Source of the DNA: Flavobacterium sp.
GTDB lineage: Bacteria > Bacteroidota > Bacteroidia > Flavobacteriales > Flavobacteriaceae
Length of the DNA: 64,000 nucleotides
Reading direction: 5' to 3'
NCBI GenBank assembly: GCA_016714905.1
Contig: JADKBW010000007.1
Coordinates: forward strand, 141,843-205,842
The position numbers and the translations under genes are program-made. How positions within the stretch are numbered: position 1 is the first letter of the stretch; every line of letters begins with the position of its first letter. Below are positions 1 to 8,602 of the stretch, in pieces. The notes under the pieces were generated by a model, which ran no database searches, was not told the origin of the DNA, and saw only the letters and a program-made list of their open reading frames with translations.

Positions 1-1
1 T

Positions 2-1309
2 GAAAAGCCTTATGGGATGACATTGGTTCCTGGTGGTTCATTCATTATGGGAAAATCAGACGATGATTTGGCAAACATTCAAGATGCTCCAACCAAAACA
101 GTTACAGTAAGATCGTTTTACATGGATGAAACCGAAATTACTAATAGTGAGTATCGCGAGTTTGTTGAATGGGTTAAAGATTCAACAATTAGAGTTCGGT
201 TAGCTATTTTGGCTGATGAAGTTGGTGGTGGTGGAACTGCGGGAGCTGCTAAAGGAGGGAAATCAGGCAAAAATGCAGGAAGCATTGGTGATTTTGCTTT
301 TAATGACGCGGATCCGGCAAAAATGACGGCATATGATAAATATATGTACGAGAATTATTATAGCGTCGGAACTGATGATGATCCATACGCTGGACGAAAG
401 TTAAATAGAAAAGTTAAATTGATTAAAGACACTTCTAAATATCCAGATGAGTATTATACAGAAGTGATGGATACGATGTATTTGCCTGTTGCTGAATCTT
501 TTAATGGGCTTAGAACGATAGATGTCAATAAATTGAAATTTCGCTATTCTTACATGGATATTCAAGCGGCTGCCAAGGCAAAGACTGGTAAGAGAAAGGA
601 TTTTATTAAAACTGAGCAAACTAAGGTTTACCCTGACACAACAGTTTGGATAAAGGATTTTGCATATTCATATAATGAACCGATGCATAATGACTATTTA
701 TGGCACCAAGCCTATTCTGAGTACCCAGTTGTTGGGGTAAATTGGAAACAGGCAAAGGCATTTTGTGCATGGAGAACTTTAAAGAAAAATACCTACATAA
801 AATCCAAAAAGAAGGGTAGAGATTTGACAAATTCGTTCAGATTACCAACTGAGGCAGAATGGGAATATTCTGCTAGAGGAGGTTTGCAATCTGGAGCATA
901 CCCATGGGGAGGGCCTTATACTAAAAATGATAGAGGTTGTTTCTTGGCTAATTTTAAACCAAATCGTGGGGATTATGCTGCTGATCAATCACTCTACACA
1001 GTAGAAGCCAAATCATTTGAACCAAATGGTTATAATCTGTATAACATGGCAGGGAATGTTGCTGAATGGACGGATTCGTCATATGATGCAGGTGCTTATG
1101 AGTATGTTTCTTCTATGAATCCTAATGTTCCAGATTCTAAAAACATGCGGAAAGTAGTTCGAGGAGGTTCTTGGAAAGATGTTGCATATTTTCTTCAGGT
1201 AAGTACGCGAGACTTTGAGTACGCTGACACAGCTAGAAGTTATATTGGTTTCAGAACAGTACAAGATTACATGGGAACTGTGACCACGGGTAAAGCACCT
1301 AAAAGATAA
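2..1309 (+). CDS. gldK: Gliding motility lipoprotein GldK, 5' end missing
   Basis: GldK is an outer-membrane lipoprotein that forms the periplasmic ring of the type IX secretion system with GldN. The reading frame is open from the first bases of the window (EKPYG precedes the first Met at 17), so the gene starts upstream, and the lipoprotein signal, probably about 30 residues, is missing. The fold is that of the formylglycine-generating enzyme (SUMF1) family: N-terminal LVPGGSFIMG and FYMDETEITNSEYREFV, then VVGVNWKQAKAFCAWR, LPTEAEWEYSARGG, NMAGNVAEW and VVRGGSWKD towards the C-terminus. A long insertion at about residues 65-215 separates the two halves, as is usual in GldK. GldL follows after 50 bases, in the conserved gldKLMN order. 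Identification rests on motif and gene order and is very secure. Confidence 0.96.
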   Translation, partial: EKPYGMTLVPGGSFIMGKSDDDLANIQDAPTKTVTVRSFYMDETEITNSEYREFVEWVKDSTIRVRLAILADEVGGGGTAGAAKGGKSGKNAGSIGDFAFNDADPAKMTAYDKYMYENYYSVGTDDDPYAGRKLNRKVKLIKDTSKYPDEYYTEVMDTMYLPVAESFNGLRTIDVNKLKFRYSYMDIQAAAKAKTGKRKDFIKTEQTKVYPDTTVWIKDFAYSYNEPMHNDYLWHQAYSEYPVVGVNWKQAKAFCAWRTLKKNTYIKSKKKGRDLTNSFRLPTEAEWEYSARGGLQSGAYPWGGPYTKNDRGCFLANFKPNRGDYAADQSLYTVEAKSFEPNGYNLYNMAGNVAEWTDSSYDAGAYEYVSSMNPNVPDSKNMRKVVRGGSWKDVAYFLQVSTRDFEYADTARSYIGFRTVQDYMGTVTTGKAPKR

Positions 1310-1359
1310 ATAATTAACCAATTAAATATACATTAACTTAACTAACTAAATTTTTTATT

Positions 1360-2010
1360 ATGGCATTATTAAGCAAAAAAGCAATGAATTTCGCTTACGG
1401 TATGGGAGCGGCAATTGTAATCATCGGAGCATTATTCAAAATTACTCACATAGAGTTTGGCTTTATTACTGGTAACTTAATGTTAACAATTGGTCTAGTA
1501 ACAGAAGCGCTTATATTTGGATTGTCTGCATTTGAACCAGTAGATGACGAGTTGGATTGGACATTAGTATACCCAGAACTTGCAAATGGAGAAGCTAGAA
1601 AGAAAGAAGCGAAAAAGGAAGATGCGAAAGATGCACAGGGGATGTTGTCTCAAAAACTAGATGCTATGTTGAAAGAGGCTAAAGTTGATGGGGAGTTGAT
1701 GGCTAGTTTAGGTAATAGTATCAAGAACTTTGAATCAGCAGCGAAAGGCATTGCACCTGCTGTGGACGGTATTGCTGCTACTAAGAAATACAGTGAAGAA
1801 TTAACACTAGCTGCTGCTCAAATGGAGTCTTTGAATAGTCTATACAAAATTCAATTGGATAGCGCTTCTAGAAATGCACAAATCAACAATGAAGTGGCAG
1901 AAAATAATTTAAAACTAAAAGATCAAATGCAGTCATTAACATCAAACTTGTCGTCATTGAACAATGTTTATGGTGGAATGTTATCTGCAATGAGTAATAA
2001 AGGGAATTAG
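1360..2010 (+). CDS. gldL: Gliding motility / type IX secretion motor protein GldL
   Basis: GldL is the inner-membrane subunit that, with GldM, forms the proton-driven motor powering type IX secretion and gliding. The 216-residue protein has two N-terminal membrane helices (about residues 9-31 and 35-58). Charged residues inside or beside them (K27, H30, E49, E59) match positions considered important for proton coupling in Flavobacterium GldL. After residue 70 comes a charged, probably coiled cytoplasmic region, rich in Ala and Lys at 75-95 and in helix-forming sequence to the end. It lies 50 bases after gldK and 49 bases before gldM, so co-transcription is likely. The start at MALLSKKAMNF is the family start. 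Confidence 0.97.
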   Translation: MALLSKKAMNFAYGMGAAIVIIGALFKITHIEFGFITGNLMLTIGLVTEALIFGLSAFEPVDDELDWTLVYPELANGEARKKEAKKEDAKDAQGMLSQKLDAMLKEAKVDGELMASLGNSIKNFESAAKGIAPAVDGIAATKKYSEELTLAAAQMESLNSLYKIQLDSASRNAQINNEVAENNLKLKDQMQSLTSNLSSLNNVYGGMLSAMSNKGN

Positions 2011-2059
2011 TATCTCACTACATTTTTAATATAAACAAAACAAACTTAATTAGAAAAAA

Positions 2060-3610
2060 ATGGCAGGAGGAAAATTAACCCCTAGACAGAAGATGATTAA
2101 CCTGATGTATTTGGTTTTCATCGCAATGTTGGCACTAAATATGTCCAAAGAAGTATTATCTGCTTTTGGAATTTTGAATACAAAAATTGTCGAATCTAAC
2201 GCTATAGCAGATACCAGAAATGAGTCTTCATTTCTGCAGTTAGCTCAAAAGGCTTCTGATCAACCAGGACAATATGGTGATAAGAAAGCTAAGGTAGAGA
2301 AAATCAGAGCTGTCTGTAAGGAATTTAGTGATTATTTAGAAGGTATTAAGACAGAAATAACTAAGGAATTTCCAAAAGATAAAGAAGGGAATTATCCATG
2401 CGAACAAATGGATAAAAGCGACCAAATGGATAATATGTTCTATATTGGTGATAAAGAATCTCCTAAAGCTAAGGAGTTTCTAGCAAAAATTCAAGGTTTT
2501 TCTGGTAAAATAAAGGCGATAGGTGGAAGCTCTATTGCTGATTCAGAAATGAAAAAAATCGAGAAAAGATTTGCGACTAATGCGGTTTATTCTGAAAAGG
2601 CGGAAGCAAAAATCTCTTGGTTAGATTACAACTATCACCATTTTCCATTGATTGCTTCTGTTACCAAGTTAACGCAATTACAAGCAGATATTAAAACTAC
2701 TGAAAGTGATGTAATGACAGGAATGTTTCAATCAGACCTAGTTGCTGCTGCTTCTCTTACGGCATATCAACCAATAGTGGTTCCTGAAAAAACTGCGTTT
2801 TTTCAAGGAGAAGCTGTTAAAGGAAAAATTATACTTGGAAAGTTTGATCCAACCTTAGTTGCAAAATCTGTAGTTGTAAATGGTCAGTCTGTTAAAGCTA
2901 CTGCCGGTCAAGCGGAATTTTCTTTTGGTGCTGGTTCTGTTGGAGAACATGATATTACGGGTTCTTTCAATTTTGATGAAAACGGAAAAGTTATTAGTTT
3001 GCCAATAAAAGGAAATTACGTGGTAGTTCCTAGACCTAACTCCGCTACTATTTCTGCTGATAAAATGAATGTTGTTTATCGTGGTGTTGTAAATCCAATG
3101 ACGATTTCGTTCGCCGGAGTTTCGGACAATAATGTTACTGCAAGTGCTCCCGGAATGACGAAGGGAAGTAAGCCAGGTAAATATGAAATTCGACCAGGTC
3201 AGGGGACAGAATTGACAATAAATGTTACAGCTAAATTACCAGATGGTAAGCCAGTTTCGGATAAGAAAACTTTTAGAATTAAAGGTATTCCAGGTCCTAC
3301 AGGAACAATCAGAGGAGAAATGGGCGTTGTTAAAGGACCAAAGAATAGTTTGGAAGTTTCTACTGTTGGGGCTAAATTGGTTGACTTTGATTTCGAGGTT
3401 GGTTTAGATGTTGTTGGATTTAATTTAAAAGTTGCCGGTCAACCTACAGTGGTAGTTCAAGGAAATAAATTAAATGCGCAATGTAAAGCAGTACTCTCTA
3501 AAGCAGGAAGAGGAGACCAAGTAACAATTTCTGAAATAAAAACAAAATTATCTGGTGCTGGTAGTTATATGTTGCCAAGAACTGCTCCAGTTATTTTTGA
3601 AGTGCAATAA
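2060..3610 (+). CDS. gldM: Gliding motility / type IX secretion motor protein GldM
   Basis: GldM spans the inner membrane once and reaches across the periplasm to the GldK/GldN ring, passing on conformational change driven by GldL. The 516-residue product starts MAGGKLTPRQKMINLMYLVF, with a single membrane helix at about residues 14-33, followed by a long periplasmic part with the family arrangement: a helical bundle (about 40-220), then beta-rich domains (about 225-515). The segment GVVNPMTISFAGVSDNNV (about 344-361) is typical of the third periplasmic domain. Length and start agree with known GldM proteins. It lies in the gldKLMN cluster, 58 bases before gldN. Confidence 0.97.
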   Translation: MAGGKLTPRQKMINLMYLVFIAMLALNMSKEVLSAFGILNTKIVESNAIADTRNESSFLQLAQKASDQPGQYGDKKAKVEKIRAVCKEFSDYLEGIKTEITKEFPKDKEGNYPCEQMDKSDQMDNMFYIGDKESPKAKEFLAKIQGFSGKIKAIGGSSIADSEMKKIEKRFATNAVYSEKAEAKISWLDYNYHHFPLIASVTKLTQLQADIKTTESDVMTGMFQSDLVAAASLTAYQPIVVPEKTAFFQGEAVKGKIILGKFDPTLVAKSVVVNGQSVKATAGQAEFSFGAGSVGEHDITGSFNFDENGKVISLPIKGNYVVVPRPNSATISADKMNVVYRGVVNPMTISFAGVSDNNVTASAPGMTKGSKPGKYEIRPGQGTELTINVTAKLPDGKPVSDKKTFRIKGIPGPTGTIRGEMGVVKGPKNSLEVSTVGAKLVDFDFEVGLDVVGFNLKVAGQPTVVVQGNKLNAQCKAVLSKAGRGDQVTISEIKTKLSGAGSYMLPRTAPVIFEVQ

Positions 3611-3668
3611 TAATTTAAGTTAGACGCACGTTACCTTGTTAACTTAAGAAACTGATAATTATATAAAG

Positions 3669-4559
3669 ATGAAGTATAGAAATTTTTTAATCGTTGTAGT
3701 ATTTACCATTGGTGGTTTTGCTTCTTTTGCTCAGTCGAACTTGCTTAATGCAAAAGTACCTTCTGAAATTGGAAAGAAAACAGCTGCTCAATTAATTTCT
3801 GACAATGACAAGCCATTAGCTTATGGATATGTTCATGATAGAGATGTATTGATGGGAAAAACAACTTGGGAAACTATCGATTTGGATGAGAGAATTAACT
3901 TCCCTTTATACTATCCGATTGACACCGCAAACATCGGTAAAGATAGAAGATCTTTATATGATGTCTTGACTAAAGCCATGAAAGATGGTAAATTGACTGA
4001 GGTCTATACTGATAGCTATTTCAACACAAAGAAGACGTTGAAAGATATTGAAGCTTCTTTGACAAGAATTGATACAACCGATCCAGGTAGAGAGCAATTT
4101 AATGCTGGAATTCCAATTGATCCGCAATACATTGTACGTACAGATTTAGCTGCTATTGATGTTGCCGATTACAAAATAAAAGGATATTGGTACTTTGATA
4201 AAAGACAAAGTGAATTGAAGTATCGTTTACTCGGTTTATGTCCAATTGTTCCCGACGTCTACACAGTGGGAAAAGAGGAGCAAGATTTCATTGAAATTTT
4301 TTGGATATATTTTCCTGCAGCGAGAGAAGTGCTGCATGAGGCCAAGGCGTTTAATGATCGAAATTCCGCGATGCCTATTACTTTTGATCATTTGTTAAAT
4401 TCACGTCGTTTTAATGCAGTGATATACAAAGAAGAGAATGTCTATGGTGATAGAGAAATTGCTGAGTACATGAAGGAAAATTCTCAAATGCAATTGCTCG
4501 AGTCGGAACGTGTTAAGGATAAGATTAGAGATTTCGAACAAGATATGTGGAATTATTAA
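3669..4559 (+). CDS. gldN: Gliding motility / type IX secretion protein GldN
   Basis: GldN (PorN family) is a periplasmic protein that associates with GldK to form the ring of the type IX secretion system. The 296-residue product begins with a Sec signal peptide (MKYRNFLIVVVFTIGGFASFAQ, probable cleavage after about residue 21). It then carries the family pattern, including DVLMGKTTWETIDLDERIN, FPLYYP and the segment GYWYFDKRQSELKYRLLGL (about residues 178-196). It is the last gene of the gld cluster. A strong hairpin terminator lies 22 bases after the stop, which fits the end of the transcription unit. Confidence 0.96.
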   Translation: MKYRNFLIVVVFTIGGFASFAQSNLLNAKVPSEIGKKTAAQLISDNDKPLAYGYVHDRDVLMGKTTWETIDLDERINFPLYYPIDTANIGKDRRSLYDVLTKAMKDGKLTEVYTDSYFNTKKTLKDIEASLTRIDTTDPGREQFNAGIPIDPQYIVRTDLAAIDVADYKIKGYWYFDKRQSELKYRLLGLCPIVPDVYTVGKEEQDFIEIFWIYFPAAREVLHEAKAFNDRNSAMPITFDHLLNSRRFNAVIYKEENVYGDREIAEYMKENSQMQLLESERVKDKIRDFEQDMWNY

Positions 4560-4580
4560 TTTGATTTCATTGACACACTA

Positions 4581-4609
4581 AACTCCTATCAAATGATAGG
4601 AGTTTTTTT
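4581..4609 (+). terminator. Rho-independent terminator after gldKLMN
   Basis: A perfect 10-bp stem, AACTCCTATC pairing with GATAGGAGTT around an AAAT loop, is followed by seven T residues. It ends the gld operon. The U tract ends only about 12 bases before the start codon of the next gene at 4621. Confidence 0.93.
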
Positions 4610-4620
4610 ATTTTAGCAGA

Positions 4621-5664
4621 ATGATAGATTATTTAATTATTGGGGCTGGATTAGCGGGCATCTCATTTGCTGAGACGGCGTTGCGCAACAATAAGAAAAT
4701 ATTAGTCATTGACGGTGGTCAAAACTCGTCTTCTAAAGTTGCTGCTGGGTTATATAATCCTGTCATATTAAAGCGGTTTACGCCAGTCTGGGACGCTCAA
4801 AACCAACTTTTAGTACTAAATGATTTCTATAGAAATCTCGAATCAAAATTGGACCAGCAATTTGATTTCAAAAAACCAATTCTACGTAAGTTTTTTTCCA
4901 TAGAAGAACAGAATAACTGGTATGTAGCTTGTGATAAGTTGGATTTAGCACCATTCTTATCCACAGAGTTAATTTCGCGCAAGTTTCGTGGAATAGAATC
5001 TCCATTTGATTTCGGAGTAGTAAATGCAACCGGTTATATTGAGGTGTCTTTATTATTGAAGAACTATACACAGTATTTGCACGAAAGAGGTATATTCGTC
5101 AATGATACTTTTGACTATAGTCTTTTAACCACTACTGACGAATGCATACGATACAAGGATTTCAAAGCAAAACACATCATCTTTGCAGAAGGCTTCGGAA
5201 TGCATCAAAATCCATTTTTTAATGACCTGCCTTTAGACGGTGTGAAAGGGGAACTTTTTATTATCAAAGCACCTCAGCTGGATTTGGATGTCATTGTGAA
5301 TACCAGCGTCTTTATATTGCCTTTAGGTGAGCATTTATTCAAAGTGGGAGCGACCTATAATTGGAACGATAAAACCAGTACTCCCACGCAAGAAGGCAAA
5401 GAAGAGCTAATTGATAGAATCAAAGAAATTTTAACCTGTGAATTTGAAATTATTTCGCATTATGCTGGTGTTCGCCCAACAGTCAAAGATCGAAAGCCGT
5501 TGGTTGGAAAGCATCCCGACTATAAGAATATGTATATACTGAATGGCTTGGGAACTCGAGGAGTTATGCTAGGACCGTCCATGGCAAAAGCATTATATGA
5601 GTTTATCGAGGATGGCGTTCCTCTAGCACCAGAAATAAACATCAATAGGTTTAGAAAAAAGTAG
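4621..5664 (+). CDS. FAD-dependent oxidoreductase (DAO family)
   Basis: The 347-residue protein has an N-terminal dinucleotide-binding motif (DYLIIGAGLAGISFAE, residues 3-18) and the layout of the D-amino-acid oxidase/glycine oxidase (DAO) family. The C-terminal AGVRPTVKDRKPLVGKHP and LNGLGTRGVMLGPSMA are typical of FAD-binding amine or amino-acid oxidases that close the second Rossmann half. The substrate cannot be told from the sequence. No signal peptide is present, so it is probably cytoplasmic. It starts only 12 bases after the gld terminator and its stop codon abuts the end of the opposite-strand DUF983 gene. The call as an FAD oxidoreductase is firm; the reaction is open. Confidence 0.85.
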   Translation: MIDYLIIGAGLAGISFAETALRNNKKILVIDGGQNSSSKVAAGLYNPVILKRFTPVWDAQNQLLVLNDFYRNLESKLDQQFDFKKPILRKFFSIEEQNNWYVACDKLDLAPFLSTELISRKFRGIESPFDFGVVNATGYIEVSLLLKNYTQYLHERGIFVNDTFDYSLLTTTDECIRYKDFKAKHIIFAEGFGMHQNPFFNDLPLDGVKGELFIIKAPQLDLDVIVNTSVFILPLGEHLFKVGATYNWNDKTSTPTQEGKEELIDRIKEILTCEFEIISHYAGVRPTVKDRKPLVGKHPDYKNMYILNGLGTRGVMLGPSMAKALYEFIEDGVPLAPEININRFRKK

Positions 5665-6045
5665 TTATTTCTTGGCGTTAGAGTCGTACGAAATAAACAT
5701 ATTAATATAGATGTTTCGAGCCCATCGTAATACTAACGGGTATAAGACGATAATTGAACCAACAATGATTCCAAAAGAAACTTTCAAATTCAGTTTGAAA
5801 AATACGTGTGAAATTACGAAAGCCGCAATTCCAATGGCCACATTAAGGGCATAACTCACGTACATCGCTCCATAAAAAAAAGAGGGTTCCAATTGATATT
5901 TCAACCCACAATGACTGCATTTTTCATGCATTTTTAATACGGTCAACATGTTGAATGGATTTGGGTTTACATACATACTCTCATTCTGACATCTCGGACA
6001 AGTTCCTGTTAAAATACTATTTAGTTTGGATCCTTTTTTTAACAT
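5665..6045 (-). CDS. DUF983 family zinc-ribbon membrane protein
   Basis: A small protein of 126 residues, counted from the Met at 6045 (MLKKGSKLNSILTGTCPRCQ), which is where the conserved sequence begins; an in-frame upstream Met at 6105 is less likely. Two CxxC pairs (CPRCQ and CSHCG) form a probable zinc ribbon in the first half, followed by two membrane helices (about residues 60-82 and 87-105). This is the DUF983 pattern, widespread in Bacteroidota and of unknown function. It ends tail-to-tail against the FAD oxidoreductase and is divergent from the ABC-F gene, so the short region 6046-6111 should carry both promoters. Confidence 0.85.
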   Translation of the reverse strand: MLKKGSKLNSILTGTCPRCQNESMYVNPNPFNMLTVLKMHEKCSHCGLKYQLEPSFFYGAMYVSYALNVAIGIAAFVISHVFFKLNLKVSFGIIVGSIIVLYPLVLRWARNIYINMFISYDSNAKK

Positions 6046-6111
6046 TTGCAAAAATTTTTTACAAAGGTATTCTTTTGTAGATGTTTCTAATGTAACAATA
6101 GTCACAATTAT

Positions 6112-8019
6112 ATGCTAAACATACACAATCTCTCAGTTTCATTCGGTGGAACGTACTTATTCGAAGAAGTTACTTTTAGAATGGGTGCCGGCGATAGAGT
6201 AGGTCTAGTCGGGAAAAATGGCGCGGGAAAATCAACAATGCTAAAAATACTAGCAAAAGATATGATTCCTGATTCCGGAAGTATTGCTACAGAAAAAGAA
6301 GTAAAAATTGGTTTCCTTCGTCAAGATATCGATTTTGAACAAGGCAGAACCGTACTCGAAGAAGCTTATCAAGCGTTCACAGAGATTAAAGAAGTCGAAA
6401 AACGTTTGACTGAAATCAATCACCAATTGGTGACTAGAACCGATTACGAAAGTGAGCAATACTCACAAATCATCGAGGACTTATCCGATTATACCCATCG
6501 TTTTGAGCTGCTAGGCGGTTATAATTATGTGGGCGACACCGAAAAAATTCTTCTTGGATTGGGATTCAAACGTGAAGTGTTTAATAATCTAACGGAAACT
6601 TTTTCAGGTGGATGGAGAATGCGAATTGAATTAGCCAAATTGCTGCTGCAAGCCAACGATATTCTACTATTAGATGAGCCAACCAATCACCTCGATATCG
6701 AAAGTATCATCTGGTTAGAAAGCTTCCTTCGCAACTATCCGGGAGTGGTTGTCATCGTTTCCCATGATAAAATGTTTCTCGATAACGTGACAAATCGCAC
6801 AATCGAAATATCTTTAGGAAAAGCCTATGATTTTAATAAGCCTTATTCTCAATATCTAGAGTTACGTCACGAAATTCGTGAAAAACAACTGGCGACTCAA
6901 AAGAATCAAGCTAAGAAAATTGAAGAAACGGAAAAGCTAATTGAAAAGTTTCGTGCCAAAGCCTCTAAAGCGTCGATGGCACAGTCTCTCATCAAAAAGC
7001 TCGATAAAGTAGAACGTATTGAAGTAGACGAAGACGATAATTCCGTAATGAATATTTCCTTTCCGGTTTCTAAAGTTCCTGGAAAAGTAGTAATCGAAGC
7101 AGATCATGTTACCAAAAAATACGGAGACAAAACCATCCTCAAAGACATCAACCTCCTAGTTGAGCGTGGAAGTAAAATTGCTTTTGTCGGTCAAAATGGT
7201 CAAGGAAAATCTACCTTTATCAAAGCAATTGTCCACGAGTTCGAATTCGACGGTTCAATCAAACTCGGACATAATGTGCAAGTCGGCTATTTCGCGCAAA
7301 ATCAAGCGGAATATCTCGACGGTGAAATCACCCTTTTACGCACAATGGAAGACGCCGCAACCGATACCAATCGCTCAAAAGTACGCGATATGCTAGGCTC
7401 GTTCCTATTTCGTGGTGATGATGTAGAGAAAAAAGTAAAAGTGCTTTCCGGCGGCGAACGAAACCGACTAGCACTGTGCAAATTATTATTGCAACCCATC
7501 AATGTGTTGCTGATGGATGAGCCAACAAATCACCTCGACATCAAATCTAAAAATGTCCTCAAAGCCGCGCTTCAAAAATTCGAAGGAACCTTACTCTTGG
7601 TTTCGCACGATAGAGATTTTCTACAAGGAATGTCGAACATTGTATACGAATTCAAAGACCAAAAAATCAAAGAATATCTGGGCGATATCAACTATTTCTT
7701 AGAGCAGCGCAATCTCGAGAACATGCGCGAAGTCGAGAAAAAAGACGTGGTCAAAAAAGAAGTTCTGGCCAACAATACCAAAGTGTCCTACGAAGATCAG
7801 AAGAAAAACAAAACGCTTCAAAACCGACTGAGTAAAGTAGAAAGCAATATCAAACAACTCGAAATTGATATTCAAAACGACGACAAAGCATTGGCATCCA
7901 ACTACGACAAGCACATCGAAGACGCCTCGTTTTTCATCGCCTACAACAAGAAAAAAGCCGAGCTAGACAAACTACTAGATGAATGGGAACAAGTGCAATT
8001 GGAAATTGATAACGCTTAA
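6112..8019 (+). CDS. ABC-F family ATP-binding protein
   Basis: A 635-residue soluble protein with two tandem ABC ATPase domains and no membrane segment. Domain 1 has Walker A GLVGKNGAGKST, signature FSGGWRMR and Walker B LLLDEPTNHLD. Domain 2 has FVGQNGQGKST, LSGGERNR and LLMDEPTNHLD. Between them is the long helical linker (about residues 235-310, rich in Lys, Glu and Ala) of ABC-F proteins. The last 80 residues form a charged coiled coil, as in the Uup/YheS group. ABC-F proteins bind the ribosome and influence translation or antibiotic protection; nothing here points to a resistance-specific member, so a general translation factor is most likely. A palindromic repeat element begins five bases after the stop. 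Confidence 0.93.
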   Translation: MLNIHNLSVSFGGTYLFEEVTFRMGAGDRVGLVGKNGAGKSTMLKILAKDMIPDSGSIATEKEVKIGFLRQDIDFEQGRTVLEEAYQAFTEIKEVEKRLTEINHQLVTRTDYESEQYSQIIEDLSDYTHRFELLGGYNYVGDTEKILLGLGFKREVFNNLTETFSGGWRMRIELAKLLLQANDILLLDEPTNHLDIESIIWLESFLRNYPGVVVIVSHDKMFLDNVTNRTIEISLGKAYDFNKPYSQYLELRHEIREKQLATQKNQAKKIEETEKLIEKFRAKASKASMAQSLIKKLDKVERIEVDEDDNSVMNISFPVSKVPGKVVIEADHVTKKYGDKTILKDINLLVERGSKIAFVGQNGQGKSTFIKAIVHEFEFDGSIKLGHNVQVGYFAQNQAEYLDGEITLLRTMEDAATDTNRSKVRDMLGSFLFRGDDVEKKVKVLSGGERNRLALCKLLLQPINVLLMDEPTNHLDIKSKNVLKAALQKFEGTLLLVSHDRDFLQGMSNIVYEFKDQKIKEYLGDINYFLEQRNLENMREVEKKDVVKKEVLANNTKVSYEDQKKNKTLQNRLSKVESNIKQLEIDIQNDDKALASNYDKHIEDASFFIAYNKKKAELDKLLDEWEQVQLEIDNA

Positions 8020-8024
8020 TTTTA

Positions 8025-8130
8025 GGAGCTATTTCCCGCTGTCCGTTACAATCTTTTTTATAATCCTTTCAGAGTGTAAAACTCCGAAAAGAGTATAAAA
8101 AAGGATTTCCTCTACCATCGGGGCTAGGGT
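8025..8130 (+). repeat. Palindromic intergenic element, family B copy 1
   Basis: The conserved left arm GGAGCTATTTCCCGCTGTCC continues to CAATCTTTT. A variable inner stem follows (TTTATA pairing with TATAAA), then AAAAGGATTTCC and the conserved right end CCATCGGGGCTAGGG. Closely similar copies occur at 48519-48604 (same strand) and 16682-16793 (reverse). The ends are conserved while the inner stem differs between copies but still pairs. It sits directly behind the ABC-F stop codon. No coding potential is seen. Confidence 0.85.
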
Positions 8131-8168
8131 AATCCGTTCCAATCCAATTCTTTTGTATATTTGAAATC

Positions 8169-8567
8169 ATGCGCCAGAATTCCTTGCAACAAAATCTTCA
8201 TTTAATACTATCGAGTATTATCGTAGTTGCCGCCGCATTGATCTACGGACTCTCACCAAGTACAATCTTGCCACAACTATTCGACTTTCAAGTTGCAACA
8301 ACAGATTTATCGAACGTGTTTCGAGCCATCATGGGCTTATATCTTGCCTTTGCTTTATTTTGGATGGTCGGAATCTTCAATCACAACCTGTGGAAAGCAG
8401 CCACCTTGTCGCAAATCCTTTTTATGGGCGGATTGGCATTCGGTCGAATATTGAGTTTGCTTTTTGATGGAGTTCCCTCAATGCTTTTTGCTTTAGGAAC
8501 GATAGGGGAATTGATATTGGCTGTATTTGGGTATTATCAAATTAGAATGTATTTAAGAAAAAACTAG
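8169..8567 (+). CDS. DUF4345-like four-helix membrane protein
   Basis: A 132-residue hydrophobic protein with four predicted membrane helices (about residues 11-30, 48-68, 76-96 and 100-125) joined by short loops. The pattern of F-R-A-IMGLYLA in helix 2 and GRILSLLFDGVP before helix 4 is that of the DUF4345 family, small inner-membrane proteins of unknown role. A TATATTTG box lies six bases before the start codon, which would give a nearly leaderless transcript; an internal start is possible but would remove part of helix 1. There is no clear operon partner. Confidence 0.75.
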   Translation: MRQNSLQQNLHLILSSIIVVAAALIYGLSPSTILPQLFDFQVATTDLSNVFRAIMGLYLAFALFWMVGIFNHNLWKAATLSQILFMGGLAFGRILSLLFDGVPSMLFALGTIGELILAVFGYYQIRMYLRKN

Positions 8568-8602
8568 AACATCTTCTTGAAAGCATAGTTCTAAAATTCC
8601 TT

